Shown here: positions 6,909-13,461 of the stretch, in pieces
Layout of the letters: each line of letters begins with the position of its first letter
Position numbering within the stretch: position 1 is the stretch's first letter
Assembly: GCA_950097605.1 (NCBI GenBank)
Contig: CATNEU010000011.1
Location: 1-14,966 of the forward strand
Length of the DNA stretch: 14,966 nucleotides
Reading direction: 5' to 3'
DNA from: an uncultured Oscillospiraceae bacterium
Lineage (GTDB): Bacteria > Bacillota > Clostridia > Oscillospirales > Ruminococcaceae
Notes under the pieces: generated by a model
The model's database searches: none
Told to the model about the DNA's origin: nothing
Seen by the model: the letters and a program-made list of their open reading frames with translations, nothing else
Made by a program: the position numbers and the translations under genes

Positions 6909-6937
6909 TTCCTCCACCGCCTTTCTTGTGCTATACT
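6909..6937 (+). promoter_or_regulatory. Promoter of the NimA-like gene
   Basis: A TATACT -10 (6932-6937) preceded by TGC makes an extended -10 promoter; the -35 position (6909-6914, TTCCTC) is poor. The 13-mer TTGTGCTATACTC (6926-6938) equals the one at the acetyltransferase promoter. Transcription should start near 6944. Confidence 0.65.
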
Positions 6938-6969
6938 CAAGACATCACCAGAATGGGAAAGGAGCAGCT

Positions 6970-7440
6970 ATGAGACGCAAGGAAAGAGAAATGCCGGATC
7001 CGGATACCATTGACCGGATCATTCGCAGTTGTGATTGCTGCCGGCTGGGGCTCGCCGACAGGGAAGGGCCGTACATCGTCCCGCTGAACTTTGGCTATCT
7101 GCACGAGGGAGATACCCGGATCTTCTACTTCCACAGCGCACGCGAGGGTCGGAAAATCGACCTGATCCGGCAAAACCGGGCCGCGGGGTTCGAGCTGGAC
7201 ACCGGTCACCGGCTGCAGGCCGGACAAAACGCCTGTGGGTATACCTACGGCTTTGCCAGCGTGGTGGGAACCGGGACGGTTTCGATTGTGGAGAGCGGCC
7301 CAGAAAAACTGCGGGCGCTGCGGCTGCTGATGGAACACTATACCCAGAAATCGGACTGGGAATTCGACGAAAAGGCCGTCTCGGCCGTGGCCATTCTCAA
7401 ACTCACGGTCGGTGCGCTCTGCTGCAAAGTGCACGAATAA
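6970..7440 (+). CDS. Pyridoxamine 5'-phosphate oxidase-family flavin protein, NimA-like
   Basis: A 156-residue cytoplasmic protein with the split-barrel FMN-binding fold of the PNPOx-like family. It is most like the NimA/5-nitroimidazole reductase branch. Supporting segments are an N-terminal helix ending CDCCRLGLAD, the strand PYIVPLNFGY (34-43), the FYFHSAREGRKIDLIRQN block with His55 (53-70) typical of Nim proteins, and a C-terminal strand ILKLTVGALCCKVHE. Nim proteins reduce nitroimidazole drugs; many clostridial homologues have no tested role, so resistance is not claimed. The ATG at 6970 has AAAGGAG 5 bases upstream; a more distant start at 6886 lies upstream of the promoter and is rejected. 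The gene runs divergently from the ABC operon and convergently with the two-component operon. Confidence 0.85.
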   Translation: MRRKEREMPDPDTIDRIIRSCDCCRLGLADREGPYIVPLNFGYLHEGDTRIFYFHSAREGRKIDLIRQNRAAGFELDTGHRLQAGQNACGYTYGFASVVGTGTVSIVESGPEKLRALRLLMEHYTQKSDWEFDEKAVSAVAILKLTVGALCCKVHE

Positions 7441-7448
7441 AACATGCA

Positions 7449-7484
7449 AAAAGCGCCAGTCCTATAAACAGGGCCGGCGCTTTT
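7449..7484. terminator. Bidirectional terminator between NimA-like and histidine kinase genes
   Basis: Perfect 9-bp arms AAAAGCGCC/GGCGCTTTT (7449-7457, 7476-7484) are extended inside, past one mismatch, by about 5 more pairs, leaving an ATAAAC loop. T-tracts follow on both strands. It serves the rightward flavin protein gene and the leftward two-component operon. Confidence 0.88.
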
Positions 7485-7542
7485 ACCATTTCGATACTTT
7501 TCATTTACAGAGGCCTTCCCGTCTGCCGCGCAAACAACCAGC

Positions 7543-8739
7543 CTAGAAAACGGCGCGGACCACCGCGCCGCCGCCACCATTGGAGAGGCGCAGAAAGCCG
7601 CCGTGCTTTTCGCACAGCACCCGGCAGATGTGCAGGCCCATTCCAAAGTGCTGGCCGCCCGGTGTGTCCTCTGCGCGGTAAAACGGGGCTGTGGCCTTTT
7701 CCATTGCTTCCTTGCCAAAACCCGGGCCGTCGTCCGCAACCGTTATCGAAAAGCAAGGGGCGCACGCCAGGGTGACGGTCACCCGGCTGTGCGCATAGCG
7801 GGCGGCGTTGGCAATCAGGTTCTCCGCCACCTGCAACACCACCGGCAAATCCAGCAACATCGTTTCCTCCTGGGGGCCGGCCGTCTCCAGCACCAGTTCC
7901 TTTTCCCGGCAGAGCGGGCCGCAGCTCTCCGCGATCCACTTCTTTACCTCCCCAAACGTGACTGGCCGCTTGTCCACCGCAATGTCCTCGAGCTTTTGCA
8001 GGCTGCTCATCGTCGCGACATAGCTCTCCAGCCGGTCAACATGCGCTTTCATCGCGCCCACGGCGGACACGACCTTCTGCGTGGGCATCCGGCCATCCGG
8101 GATATATTTCAAAAGCATCTCGGTTTGGCCCTTCAGCACCGTCAGAGGGGTGCGCAGATCGTGCGAAAACGCGGCGTTCAGCCGCCTGCGCTCCTCGAGC
8201 TGCCGCCACATCTCGAGGTGATTCTCCTGCAGCGCCGCCCGCATCTTCTCAAATGAACGGCAGAGCCTGCCCATCTCGTCGCCCTTGTCATAGGACACCG
8301 TAAAGTCCAGGTTGTTTTCCGCAATGTTGTCGGCGGCGGCGTCCAGGATTGCAAGCGGCTTTTGCAGCTTGCGCCTGTAAAACAGCGCGCCGGTCGCACC
8401 GATGCAGACCGCGAACCAGACGGGCACCAGCGCGATGCCCAAAATGTCCAACGCCTTGTCCAGCCCTTCCTCAAAACCGGTGTAAAACGAGCGGATGTCC
8501 CGGGTATAAATCTGCAGCTTTCCGCCCAGCTCGCTGTTTTCAAGAATCACCTGTCCCTGCTGCCCAATCTCTGCATTGTACTGCGCTTGGTATTTTTTAT
8601 AGAGCATGCTCTGGCCAAACTGGCACAGGCCCAAGGAGGCCGCGGACAGGAACACCGCAACCAGCAGGCAGGCCACGAAATACAGAATAAACGCCCGCTT
8701 GAGCGAGGTTGCGCGCATTTTCTTTTTCACAGTGTCCAT
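7543..8739 (-). CDS. Sensor histidine kinase (HAMP, HisKA, HATPase)
   Basis: This 398-residue membrane kinase is the partner of the response regulator encoded just upstream. Two membrane helices (about 15-38 and 98-121) flank an external loop of only about 60 residues with no PAS or other sensor fold that I recognise. A HAMP region follows (about 122-175). The dimerisation helix carries the phosphoacceptor His193 in FSHDLRTPLT. The ATPase domain has its N box (ENLIANAARYA, 306-316), G1 box ADDGPGFG (335-342) and G2 box GMGLHICRV (366-374). The ATG at 8739 is preferred, overlapping the regulator gene by 13 bases; a GTG at 8730 would give a 4-base GTGA overlap and a TTG at 8757 is possible. The short sensor loop suggests that it detects membrane-proximal cues or works with the ABC transporter. 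The signal is unknown. Confidence 0.92.
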   Translation of the reverse strand: MDTVKKKMRATSLKRAFILYFVACLLVAVFLSAASLGLCQFGQSMLYKKYQAQYNAEIGQQGQVILENSELGGKLQIYTRDIRSFYTGFEEGLDKALDILGIALVPVWFAVCIGATGALFYRRKLQKPLAILDAAADNIAENNLDFTVSYDKGDEMGRLCRSFEKMRAALQENHLEMWRQLEERRRLNAAFSHDLRTPLTVLKGQTEMLLKYIPDGRMPTQKVVSAVGAMKAHVDRLESYVATMSSLQKLEDIAVDKRPVTFGEVKKWIAESCGPLCREKELVLETAGPQEETMLLDLPVVLQVAENLIANAARYAHSRVTVTLACAPCFSITVADDGPGFGKEAMEKATAPFYRAEDTPGGQHFGMGLHICRVLCEKHGGFLRLSNGGGGAVVRAVF

Positions 8740-9401
8740 TTGTATCCGACTCCCCAAACCGTTTCAATCAGCGGTTTTGCGCCCGCCGCGGCAAACTTTG
8801 CCCGAACGCGGCGGATGTGCTCGGCAACCACCGTGCTGTCGCCCTCGCTGTCGTATCCCCAAACCCGCTCGTAGATACGCTCCTTGTCAAACACCTGTCC
8901 GGCGTGCTGCGAGAGCAGCTCCACAATGTCGAACTCCTTTTTGGCAAGGGTAAGCGGCTTATTTTGATAATAGATCGCACGCTCGGTATAGTCAATTGCA
9001 AGCCCGCCCGCAAACTTGATCCTGCCGCGGCGCTGCTTGCGCTTTTCGCGCCGCAGGTGTGCCGCGACGCGCGCGCCAAGCTCGTCTATCGAAAAGGGCT
9101 TGACAATATAGTCGTCCCCGCCGCTTCCTAAGCCCTGCAGCTTGTCGCTCTCCTCGATCCGCGCGGTTAAAAAAACAATCGGGCAGGAGACGAAGTTGCG
9201 GATTTTTGCGCAGACCTGCAAGCCGTCCATTCCGGGCATGCCGATATCCAGCAGAATCAGGTCCGGCTGCTTTTCCGCTTTACGGACCGCCTCTTCTCCG
9301 CTGGCGGCGGTCAGCGTCTCATAGCCATTTAAGGCAAAATAGTCCCGGAGCAGCTCCACGATGTCTCTCTCGTCGTCCACGATCAGTATTTTTTCTTGCA
9401 T
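8727..9401 (-). CDS. OmpR-family response regulator
   Basis: The product has 224 residues. The receiver domain has acidic pair Asp9/Asp10, phosphoacceptor Asp52 in LLLDIGMPGMDG, Thr79 and Lys101 in VKPFS. The C-terminal winged helix (about 128-224) ends with the OmpR-type pattern STVVAEHIRRVRAKF and VWGVGYKW. The ATG at 9401 follows GGGAGG by 9 bases. A start at 9476 would lie upstream of the predicted promoter, so it is rejected. Phosphorylation by the kinase encoded downstream should dimerise it on direct-repeat DNA. The matching 11-bp-period repeats upstream of this gene and of the ABC operon are the probable targets, implying positive autoregulation and control of the transporter. Confidence 0.93.
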   Translation of the reverse strand: MQEKILIVDDERDIVELLRDYFALNGYETLTAASGEEAVRKAEKQPDLILLDIGMPGMDGLQVCAKIRNFVSCPIVFLTARIEESDKLQGLGSGGDDYIVKPFSIDELGARVAAHLRREKRKQRRGRIKFAGGLAIDYTERAIYYQNKPLTLAKKEFDIVELLSQHAGQVFDKERIYERVWGYDSEGDSTVVAEHIRRVRAKFAAAGAKPLIETVWGVGYKWTL

Positions 9402-9433
9402 GCCTGGGCGCCTCCCGCTCTCATGATGGATAC

Positions 9434-9466
9434 AGTATACCATAGAATTCTCAACTTTTTCTCTAC
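9434..9466 (-). promoter_or_regulatory. Two-component operon promoter with the shared operator
   Basis: On the minus strand GTAGAGAAAAAGTTGAGA (9466 to 9449) is followed by 9 bases and a TATACT -10 (9439 to 9434) preceded by TGG, an extended -10. The normal -35 position is occupied by A-rich operator sequence. The element differs from the ABC copy at 1 of 18 positions and the spacing to -10 is identical. The start site would be near 9427, giving a leader of about 26 bases. Confidence 0.75.
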
Positions 9467-9582
9467 CCAGGCGCATCCTTTTTTATCCATACCCCGCAAG
9501 TGTCTTTTGTCTCTATGCCACAAGCACGGAGTATGGGCACACGTTGAACAGCGGCTGTTTTTTCTGCCGGATCGAACCATGC

Positions 9583-9612
9583 AAAAAGGCGCTTCCTATT
9601 GGAAGCGCCTTT
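9583..9612 (-). terminator. Terminator of the thiCED operon
   Basis: Perfect 12-bp arms (9585-9596, 9601-9612) with a four-base loop are followed on the minus strand by TTTTT. It lies 31 bases after the thiD stop codon and ends the leftward thiamine operon before it reaches the two-component genes. Confidence 0.92.
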
Positions 9613-9643
9613 GCCGCCGATTCTATCAACCTGCTCTGCCGGA

Positions 9644-10423
9644 TCAAAGCGCATAGCAGTGGTTGACCGGCCCACTGCCCTTACCGAGCCGCAGCCCGCT
9701 TGCAATCGCGCCGGTGATATAGTCCTTTGCCAGGCACACCGCCTCGGGCAGGCCGCGGCCCTCCGCGAGCCGGCAGGCAATTGCGGCGGAGAGCGTGCAG
9801 CCTGTCCCATGGGTGTTGGGGTTATCGACTCTGGCGGCTGAAAACCAGTGCATGCCGTCCTCGTCGAGCAGAAGGTCGTCCGCTTCTCCCGTGGCGTGGC
9901 CGCCCTTGACCAGCACGGCTGCAGACGTCACGGCTGCAATTTTCCGCGCCGCCCGGCACATTTCCTCCTTTGTGCGCGGCTCTATACCGGATAGGCAAGC
10001 GGCCTCCGCAAGATTGGGCGTGACCAGCGCCGCGAGCGGCAGCAGCTTTTCCACAAGCGCCCGTTCCGCGCCTGTATCCAGCAGGCGGCTGCCGCTCGTC
10101 GAGACCATCACGGGATCCAGCACAATGTTCCTCGCACCATACTGCGCCAGCTTGTCGGCTACCACTTCAATAATTCCGGCATTTGAGACCATGCCGATTT
10201 TAACCGCGTCGGGCCGGATATCGGTGAAAACGCAGTCGAGCTGCGCCGCCACAAACTGCGGGTCGACGTTTAGTACCCCGTATACGCCCGTTGTATTCTG
10301 GGCGGTCAGCGAGGTAATTGCGCTCATTGCATAGTGCCGGTGCGCCGTAATGGTCTTGATATCCGCCTGGATGCCCGCGCCGCCGCTGCAGTCGGAACCT
10401 GCAATCGTCAATATGGTTTTCAT
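9644..10423 (-). CDS. thiD: Hydroxymethylpyrimidine/phosphomethylpyrimidine kinase ThiD
   Basis: ThiD phosphorylates HMP to HMP-P and then HMP-PP, the pyrimidine half used for thiamine phosphate synthesis. The product has 259 residues, the standard length. Diagnostic segments: IAGSDCSGGAGIQADIKT (7-24) around the substrate site, VLDPVMVSTSG (101-111), TPNLAEA (135-141), LVKGGH (171-176) and the anion-hole motif NTHGTGCTLSAA with Cys209. The ATG at 10423 overlaps the thiE stop as ATGA and follows GGAGGAGGTG, so the genes are translationally coupled. It is the last gene of the operon, followed by the terminator at 9583-9612. The window also holds a second kinase of this superfamily, pdxK, whose motifs are clearly different. 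Confidence 0.95.
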   Translation of the reverse strand: MKTILTIAGSDCSGGAGIQADIKTITAHRHYAMSAITSLTAQNTTGVYGVLNVDPQFVAAQLDCVFTDIRPDAVKIGMVSNAGIIEVVADKLAQYGARNIVLDPVMVSTSGSRLLDTGAERALVEKLLPLAALVTPNLAEAACLSGIEPRTKEEMCRAARKIAAVTSAAVLVKGGHATGEADDLLLDEDGMHWFSAARVDNPNTHGTGCTLSAAIACRLAEGRGLPEAVCLAKDYITGAIASGLRLGKGSGPVNHCYAL

Positions 10424-11118
10424 CCGAGCACCTCCTCCGAACGCTCTGCAATCCGGCCGGCGAGCCGCCGCAGCCGCCGGGCGGCTTCATACGGCTGCTC
10501 CGCCGCGAGAATCGCCGACACCACGGCCACGCCCGCCGCGCCGCAGCCCGCAAGCTGCGGAATGTTCGATTCCTGCACGCCTCCAATCGCGACGACGGGG
10601 ATCTCCACCGCGCGCGCTACCTCTGTAAGCTGCGCCGGTGAAATCGTCCGCGCATCCGTCTTGGTGGTGGTGCCGAACACCGCGCCCACGCCGAGATAAT
10701 CCGCGCCATCCCGCACCGCCTGCGCCGCCTGCGGGACCGTCCGCGCTGATACCCCGAGAATTTTGCCAGGGCCCAGCAGCGCGCGGGCCTCCCGGGCGTT
10801 TTGGTCGTTTTGCCCGATGTGCACGCCCGCGGCGTCCACCGCCAGCGCGACCTCCACATCGTCGTTGATAATCAGCGGTGCGCCATACCGGCGGCAAACC
10901 GCCTGTACGGCCCGCGCCCGGCTGATAAACGTTTCCCGGTCCGCATCCTTCTCGCGCAGTTGCACCATCGTCACGCCGCCGCGCAGTGCCTGTTCCACCT
11001 GCTCCTCGAGCGTCGTTCCCCCGCACCACCTGCGGTCGGTGACCAGATAGAGGCGCAGGAAACCAGGCAGTATTTTTCCGTTTTTCTCCCTCCAGCCGCT
11101 ATCAAAGTACATCGACAT
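10420..11118 (-). CDS. thiE: Thiamine-phosphate synthase ThiE
   Basis: ThiE joins HMP-PP with thiazole phosphate to form thiamine phosphate. The 232-residue TIM-barrel product shows LYLVTDR (23-29), VQLREKDAD with the diphosphate-binding QLREK (53-57), INDDVEVALAVDAAGVHIGQND (84-105), GVSARTV (122-128), GVGAVFGTTTKT (143-154), and AIGGV plus the phosphate loop GVAVVSAI (196-203). All conserved active-site elements are present. The ATG at 11118 is chosen because AAAGG precedes it by 5 bases; GTG 11124 and ATG 11112 are alternatives. The coding region overlaps the end of thiC by 17 bases and thiD by 4. The N-terminal 20 residues before the barrel are a little longer than usual. Confidence 0.94.
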   Translation of the reverse strand: MSMYFDSGWREKNGKILPGFLRLYLVTDRRWCGGTTLEEQVEQALRGGVTMVQLREKDADRETFISRARAVQAVCRRYGAPLIINDDVEVALAVDAAGVHIGQNDQNAREARALLGPGKILGVSARTVPQAAQAVRDGADYLGVGAVFGTTTKTDARTISPAQLTEVARAVEIPVVAIGGVQESNIPQLAGCGAAGVAVVSAILAAEQPYEAARRLRRLAGRIAERSEEVLG

Positions 11119-12403
11119 GCTCACCTTTCAGCGCCTTATTCATGTTGCGCACCGCGCACATCTTGCCGCACATGGTGCAGGTGTCGGCGTGCTCCGGCAT
11201 GGATTCCTCCCGGTAGCGGCGCGCTTTTTCGGGATCAATCGCGAGGCTGAACATTTTCTCCCAGTCGAGGTTTTTGCGCGCCGTGCTCATCTCCCGGTCC
11301 CAGTCCCTGGCGCCCGGCAGACCCTTGGCAATGTCCCCGGCGTGCGCGGCGATTTTGGAGGCGACAATCCCCTCCTTCACGTCCTCGAGGGTCGGCAGCC
11401 GCAGGTGTTCCGCCGGGGTCACATAGCACAGAAACGACACGCCGTGCGCCGCCGCAAGCGCGCCGCCGATGGCGGCCGTAATGTGGTCGTAGCCCGGCGC
11501 AACGTCGGTCACAAGCGGGCCGAGCACATAAAACGGCGCGCCCTTGCAAATCGTCTGCTGCAACTTGACGTTCGCTTCGATCTGATCGAGCGGCATATGC
11601 CCCGGCCCCTCGATAATCACCTGCACGTCCTTTGCCCAAGCGCGCTGTGTCAGCTCGCCCAGCACGACAAGCTCTTCGATCTGGGAGAGGTCGCTCGCGT
11701 CCTCGATGCAGCCCGGACGGCAGGCGTCGCCCAGACTGATGGTTACGTCGTGCGTCCGGCAGATCTCCAGCACCTCGTCGAAATATTCATAAAACGGGTT
11801 TTCGTTGCCGGTCATCTCCATCCAGGAGAAGATCAGCGAGCCGCCGCGCGATACGATGTTGGTCAGCCGCTCGGCCTTTTTGAACCGTGCAGCGGTCGCG
11901 CGGTTGATGCCGCAGTGGATCGTCAGAAAATCCACGCCGTCCTCCGCGTGCATCCGCACGATGTCCAGCCACTCCCGCGCCGTGATTTCCGCGAGGTCTT
12001 TATGGTAATAGACCACCGCGTCATAAATCGGCACGGTGCCGATCATGGCCGGGCACTCGGCCGTGAGGCGCCGGCGGAACCGGCGGGTATCCCCGAACGA
12101 GCTCAAATCCATGATGGCCTCCGCACCCATGTCCACAGCTCCCCGCACCTTGGCAAGCTCGGTGTCGAGGTTCAGGCAATCCCGCGAGGTGCCCAGGTTC
12201 ACGTTGATTTTGGTGGTGAGCGCCGCGCCTACGCCGTTTGGATCGAGCACCCTATGGTTTTTGTTCGCCGGAATGACAACCTGGCCCTTTGCAACCAGCT
12301 CGCGCAGGCGGGCCGGGTCGATCCGTTCTTTGCGTGCGACAATCTCCATTTCCCTAGTCAGGATGCCGTTTTTCGCGGCTTGCATCTGGGTTGTATACTT
12401 CAT
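11102..12403 (-). CDS. thiC: Phosphomethylpyrimidine synthase ThiC
   Basis: ThiC is a radical-SAM enzyme that rearranges aminoimidazole ribotide into HMP-P, the first step of the thiamine pyrimidine branch. At 433 residues it is the short clostridial form without the N-terminal domain of Proteobacterial ThiC. Core segments include ANKNHR near residue 45, NVNLGTS (about 68-74), DLSSFGD, the barrel region TIHCGI, GDACRPGC, IEGPGHMP, GPLVTDVAPGYDHITAAIGGA and CYVTPAEHL. The C-terminal iron-sulfur motif reads C409-TM-C412-GKM-C416, i.e. CX2CX3C rather than the CX2CX4C of E. coli and B. subtilis. The ATG at 12403 follows AAGGAGGA by about 9 bases. Expression is controlled by the TPP riboswitch and terminator in its leader. 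Confidence 0.97.
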   Translation of the reverse strand: MKYTTQMQAAKNGILTREMEIVARKERIDPARLRELVAKGQVVIPANKNHRVLDPNGVGAALTTKINVNLGTSRDCLNLDTELAKVRGAVDMGAEAIMDLSSFGDTRRFRRRLTAECPAMIGTVPIYDAVVYYHKDLAEITAREWLDIVRMHAEDGVDFLTIHCGINRATAARFKKAERLTNIVSRGGSLIFSWMEMTGNENPFYEYFDEVLEICRTHDVTISLGDACRPGCIEDASDLSQIEELVVLGELTQRAWAKDVQVIIEGPGHMPLDQIEANVKLQQTICKGAPFYVLGPLVTDVAPGYDHITAAIGGALAAAHGVSFLCYVTPAEHLRLPTLEDVKEGIVASKIAAHAGDIAKGLPGARDWDREMSTARKNLDWEKMFSLAIDPEKARRYREESMPEHADTCTMCGKMCAVRNMNKALKGEHVDVL

Positions 12404-12467
12404 CTGTCCTGTTCCTCCTTCAGTCTGGGAACCCGCCGCATACCCCGCTCCAGGTTCCGGAAAAATG

Positions 12468-12503
12468 CAAAAACCGGGTGTATCCCCTCTGGATACACCC
12501 GGT
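12468..12503 (-). terminator. Leader terminator downstream of the TPP riboswitch
   Basis: Perfect 13-bp arms ACCGGGTGTATCC and complement (12473-12485, 12491-12503) with a 5-base loop are followed on the minus strand by TTTTTGCATTTTT. It lies 51 bases after the riboswitch and 65 bases before the thiC start, so it is the likely expression platform: TPP-bound leader RNA would terminate here. I did not find a convincing antiterminator pairing by eye. Confidence 0.88.
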
Positions 12504-12554
12504 GCACATCTGGTATGTACGCTGCTTTGGCTGTTCGTGCTCCGCCACCCAAAC

Positions 12555-12650
12555 CATACTCTCCTACGCCGGCATTATCCGTATCAGGTCAAAGGGTCGA
12601 AGCTGCATTTCGCTTCCTCTCAGCCTGCCAGCCGCAAGCTCCCCTGTATT
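12555..12650 (-). ncRNA. TPP riboswitch (THI element)
   Basis: Read on the minus strand, the aptamer begins with ATACAGGGGAGC (from 12649) and has the pyrimidine-binding CTGAGA (12623-12618). It then has ACCTGATACGGATAATGCC (12589-12571) and GCGTAGGAGAGTAT closing P1 by pairing GTAT (12559-12556) with ATAC (12649-12646). These are the invariant parts of the thiamine pyrophosphate aptamer. It precedes thiCED and should turn the operon off when TPP is abundant. Confidence 0.96.
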
Positions 12651-12744
12651 CTGTTTTTGTGGCGCGCCGGACAATCCCGCCAAAACGCGCTTATATCCGC
12701 CGGTTCCGCCCTTGCCGGGCGCCGGCGCACTGTTTCTGCCTTTT

Positions 12745-12773
12745 ATGGTATCATCCCGGCAGGATTCTGTCAA
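12745..12773 (-). promoter_or_regulatory. thiCED promoter
   Basis: On the minus strand a perfect TTGACA -35 (12773-12768), a 17-bp spacer and TACCAT -10 (12750-12745) preceded by TGA form a strong sigma-A promoter. It overlaps the stop codon of the MmcQ-like gene (12770-12772). Transcription near 12738 gives a leader of about 335 bases. The stretch before the aptamer (12651-12738) is GC-rich and holds no gene I can see. Confidence 0.9.
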
Positions 12774-13138
12774 GCATCCGCCGCATCCGTTTTACGGCGG
12801 GATTTTGGAACCGCCTTTTTGGTCAGCTCATACGAAGCCTCGATCATCGCGTATACCTCGGCCTCGGACGCGCCGCGCGCCGGCAGGAGGGTGTTCCAGT
12901 GCGTCTTGTTCATATGGTAGCCCGGGATCACCCAATCGTACGCGCCGCGCAGGAAATCCGCCGTCATCGGGTCGCATTTCACATTGACATGCAGTTCTCC
13001 TTCCCGCTCATAGAGCAGCGCAAAGATCTTTCGGCCCGCCGAGTGCCGCATTGCGGTCCACACATCGTCCGCAAACGGATAGTCCTCATAGGCGCCGGGC
13101 AGCGTCAGGCAATATGCGATCAGCGACCTGCGGTCCAT
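12770..13138 (-). CDS. MmcQ/YjbR family protein (DUF419)
   Basis: A 122-residue protein of the MmcQ/YjbR family, a CyaY-like fold sometimes called DNA-binding but with no settled function. Signatures seen are LPGAYEDYPF (13-22), an alternating beta region KIFALLYEREGELHVNVKCDP (37-57), and the family motif PGYHMNKTHWNTL (72-84). The C-terminal tail is basic (KKAVPKSRRK). The ATG at 13138 has AAAGGAGGTG a few bases upstream; a longer in-frame reading to 13354 is arginine/glycine-rich shadow sequence from the cupin gene and is rejected. It starts inside the last 19 bases of the cupin gene, so the two are probably co-translated. Its stop overlaps the thiC promoter, so transcription of this gene could interfere with, or read into, thiCED. 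Confidence 0.9.
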   Translation of the reverse strand: MDRRSLIAYCLTLPGAYEDYPFADDVWTAMRHSAGRKIFALLYEREGELHVNVKCDPMTADFLRGAYDWVIPGYHMNKTHWNTLLPARGASEAEVYAMIEASYELTKKAVPKSRRKTDAADA

Positions 13139-13461
13139 CCGCCCACCTCCTTTTTGGTAAACACGCACAGCCAAACGCAGGCGGGGTCTGTGCTCGTTTC
13201 CTCCACGCGATGCCTGCACCCCGCGGGAATCAGGCAGGTATCCCCCGCCGCAAGCGTTTGCGTACCGTCCGCAAAGCGCAGCACCGCCCGGCCGGCCAGC
13301 AGCGCAACGAACTCGTCCTCCTGCTGGTCGTACCAAAACCCCGCGGGAGAACATTGGCCGGTTGACACAATCCGTTCGATACGCACGCGTTCATCCTCGT
13401 GCAGCACGGTCACAAGCTCCTCATCACGCGGCGCGCCGTCAAATGTCCAGAGATTCAGCAT
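13120..13461 (-). CDS. Small single-domain cupin protein
   Basis: A 113-residue single beta-barrel protein. The cupin core is visible as GFWYDQQEDEFVALLAGRAVLRF (41-63) and LAAGDTCLIPAGCRHRVEET (70-89). In most metal-binding cupins the first motif supplies two histidines and a glutamate. Here that place reads WYDQQEDE, leaving only His84 of the second motif (RHRV), so a metal site would have to use Asp/Gln/Glu or be absent. The WYDQ-EDE version recurs in a group of uncharacterised bacterial cupins, as far as I recall. The ATG at 13461 follows AAAGAGGGG by about 9 bases. The reaction is unknown; small-ligand or sugar binding is a guess. No confident -35/-10 pair was found upstream, only the tandem repeat at 13490-13533. 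Confidence 0.85.
   Translation of the reverse strand: MLNLWTFDGAPRDEELVTVLHEDERVRIERIVSTGQCSPAGFWYDQQEDEFVALLAGRAVLRFADGTQTLAAGDTCLIPAGCRHRVEETSTDPACVWLCVFTKKEVGGWTAGR

Noticed and set aside
9383..9580. Short minus-strand frame over the two-component promoter
   Set aside because: It crosses the predicted operator and promoter, is Cys/His/Arg-rich and has no ribosome binding site.
7449..9612. Possible repeat family formed by GCGCC/GGCGC hairpins at 7449-7484 and 9583-9612
   Set aside because: Both are intrinsic terminators with T-tracts at gene ends. Similarity is limited to the GC-rich stem core, so no dispersed repeat is claimed.
10487..11029. A 180-codon minus-strand frame inside thiE
   Set aside because: Gly/Arg-rich alternative frame of the thiE gene, which carries all family motifs in its own frame.
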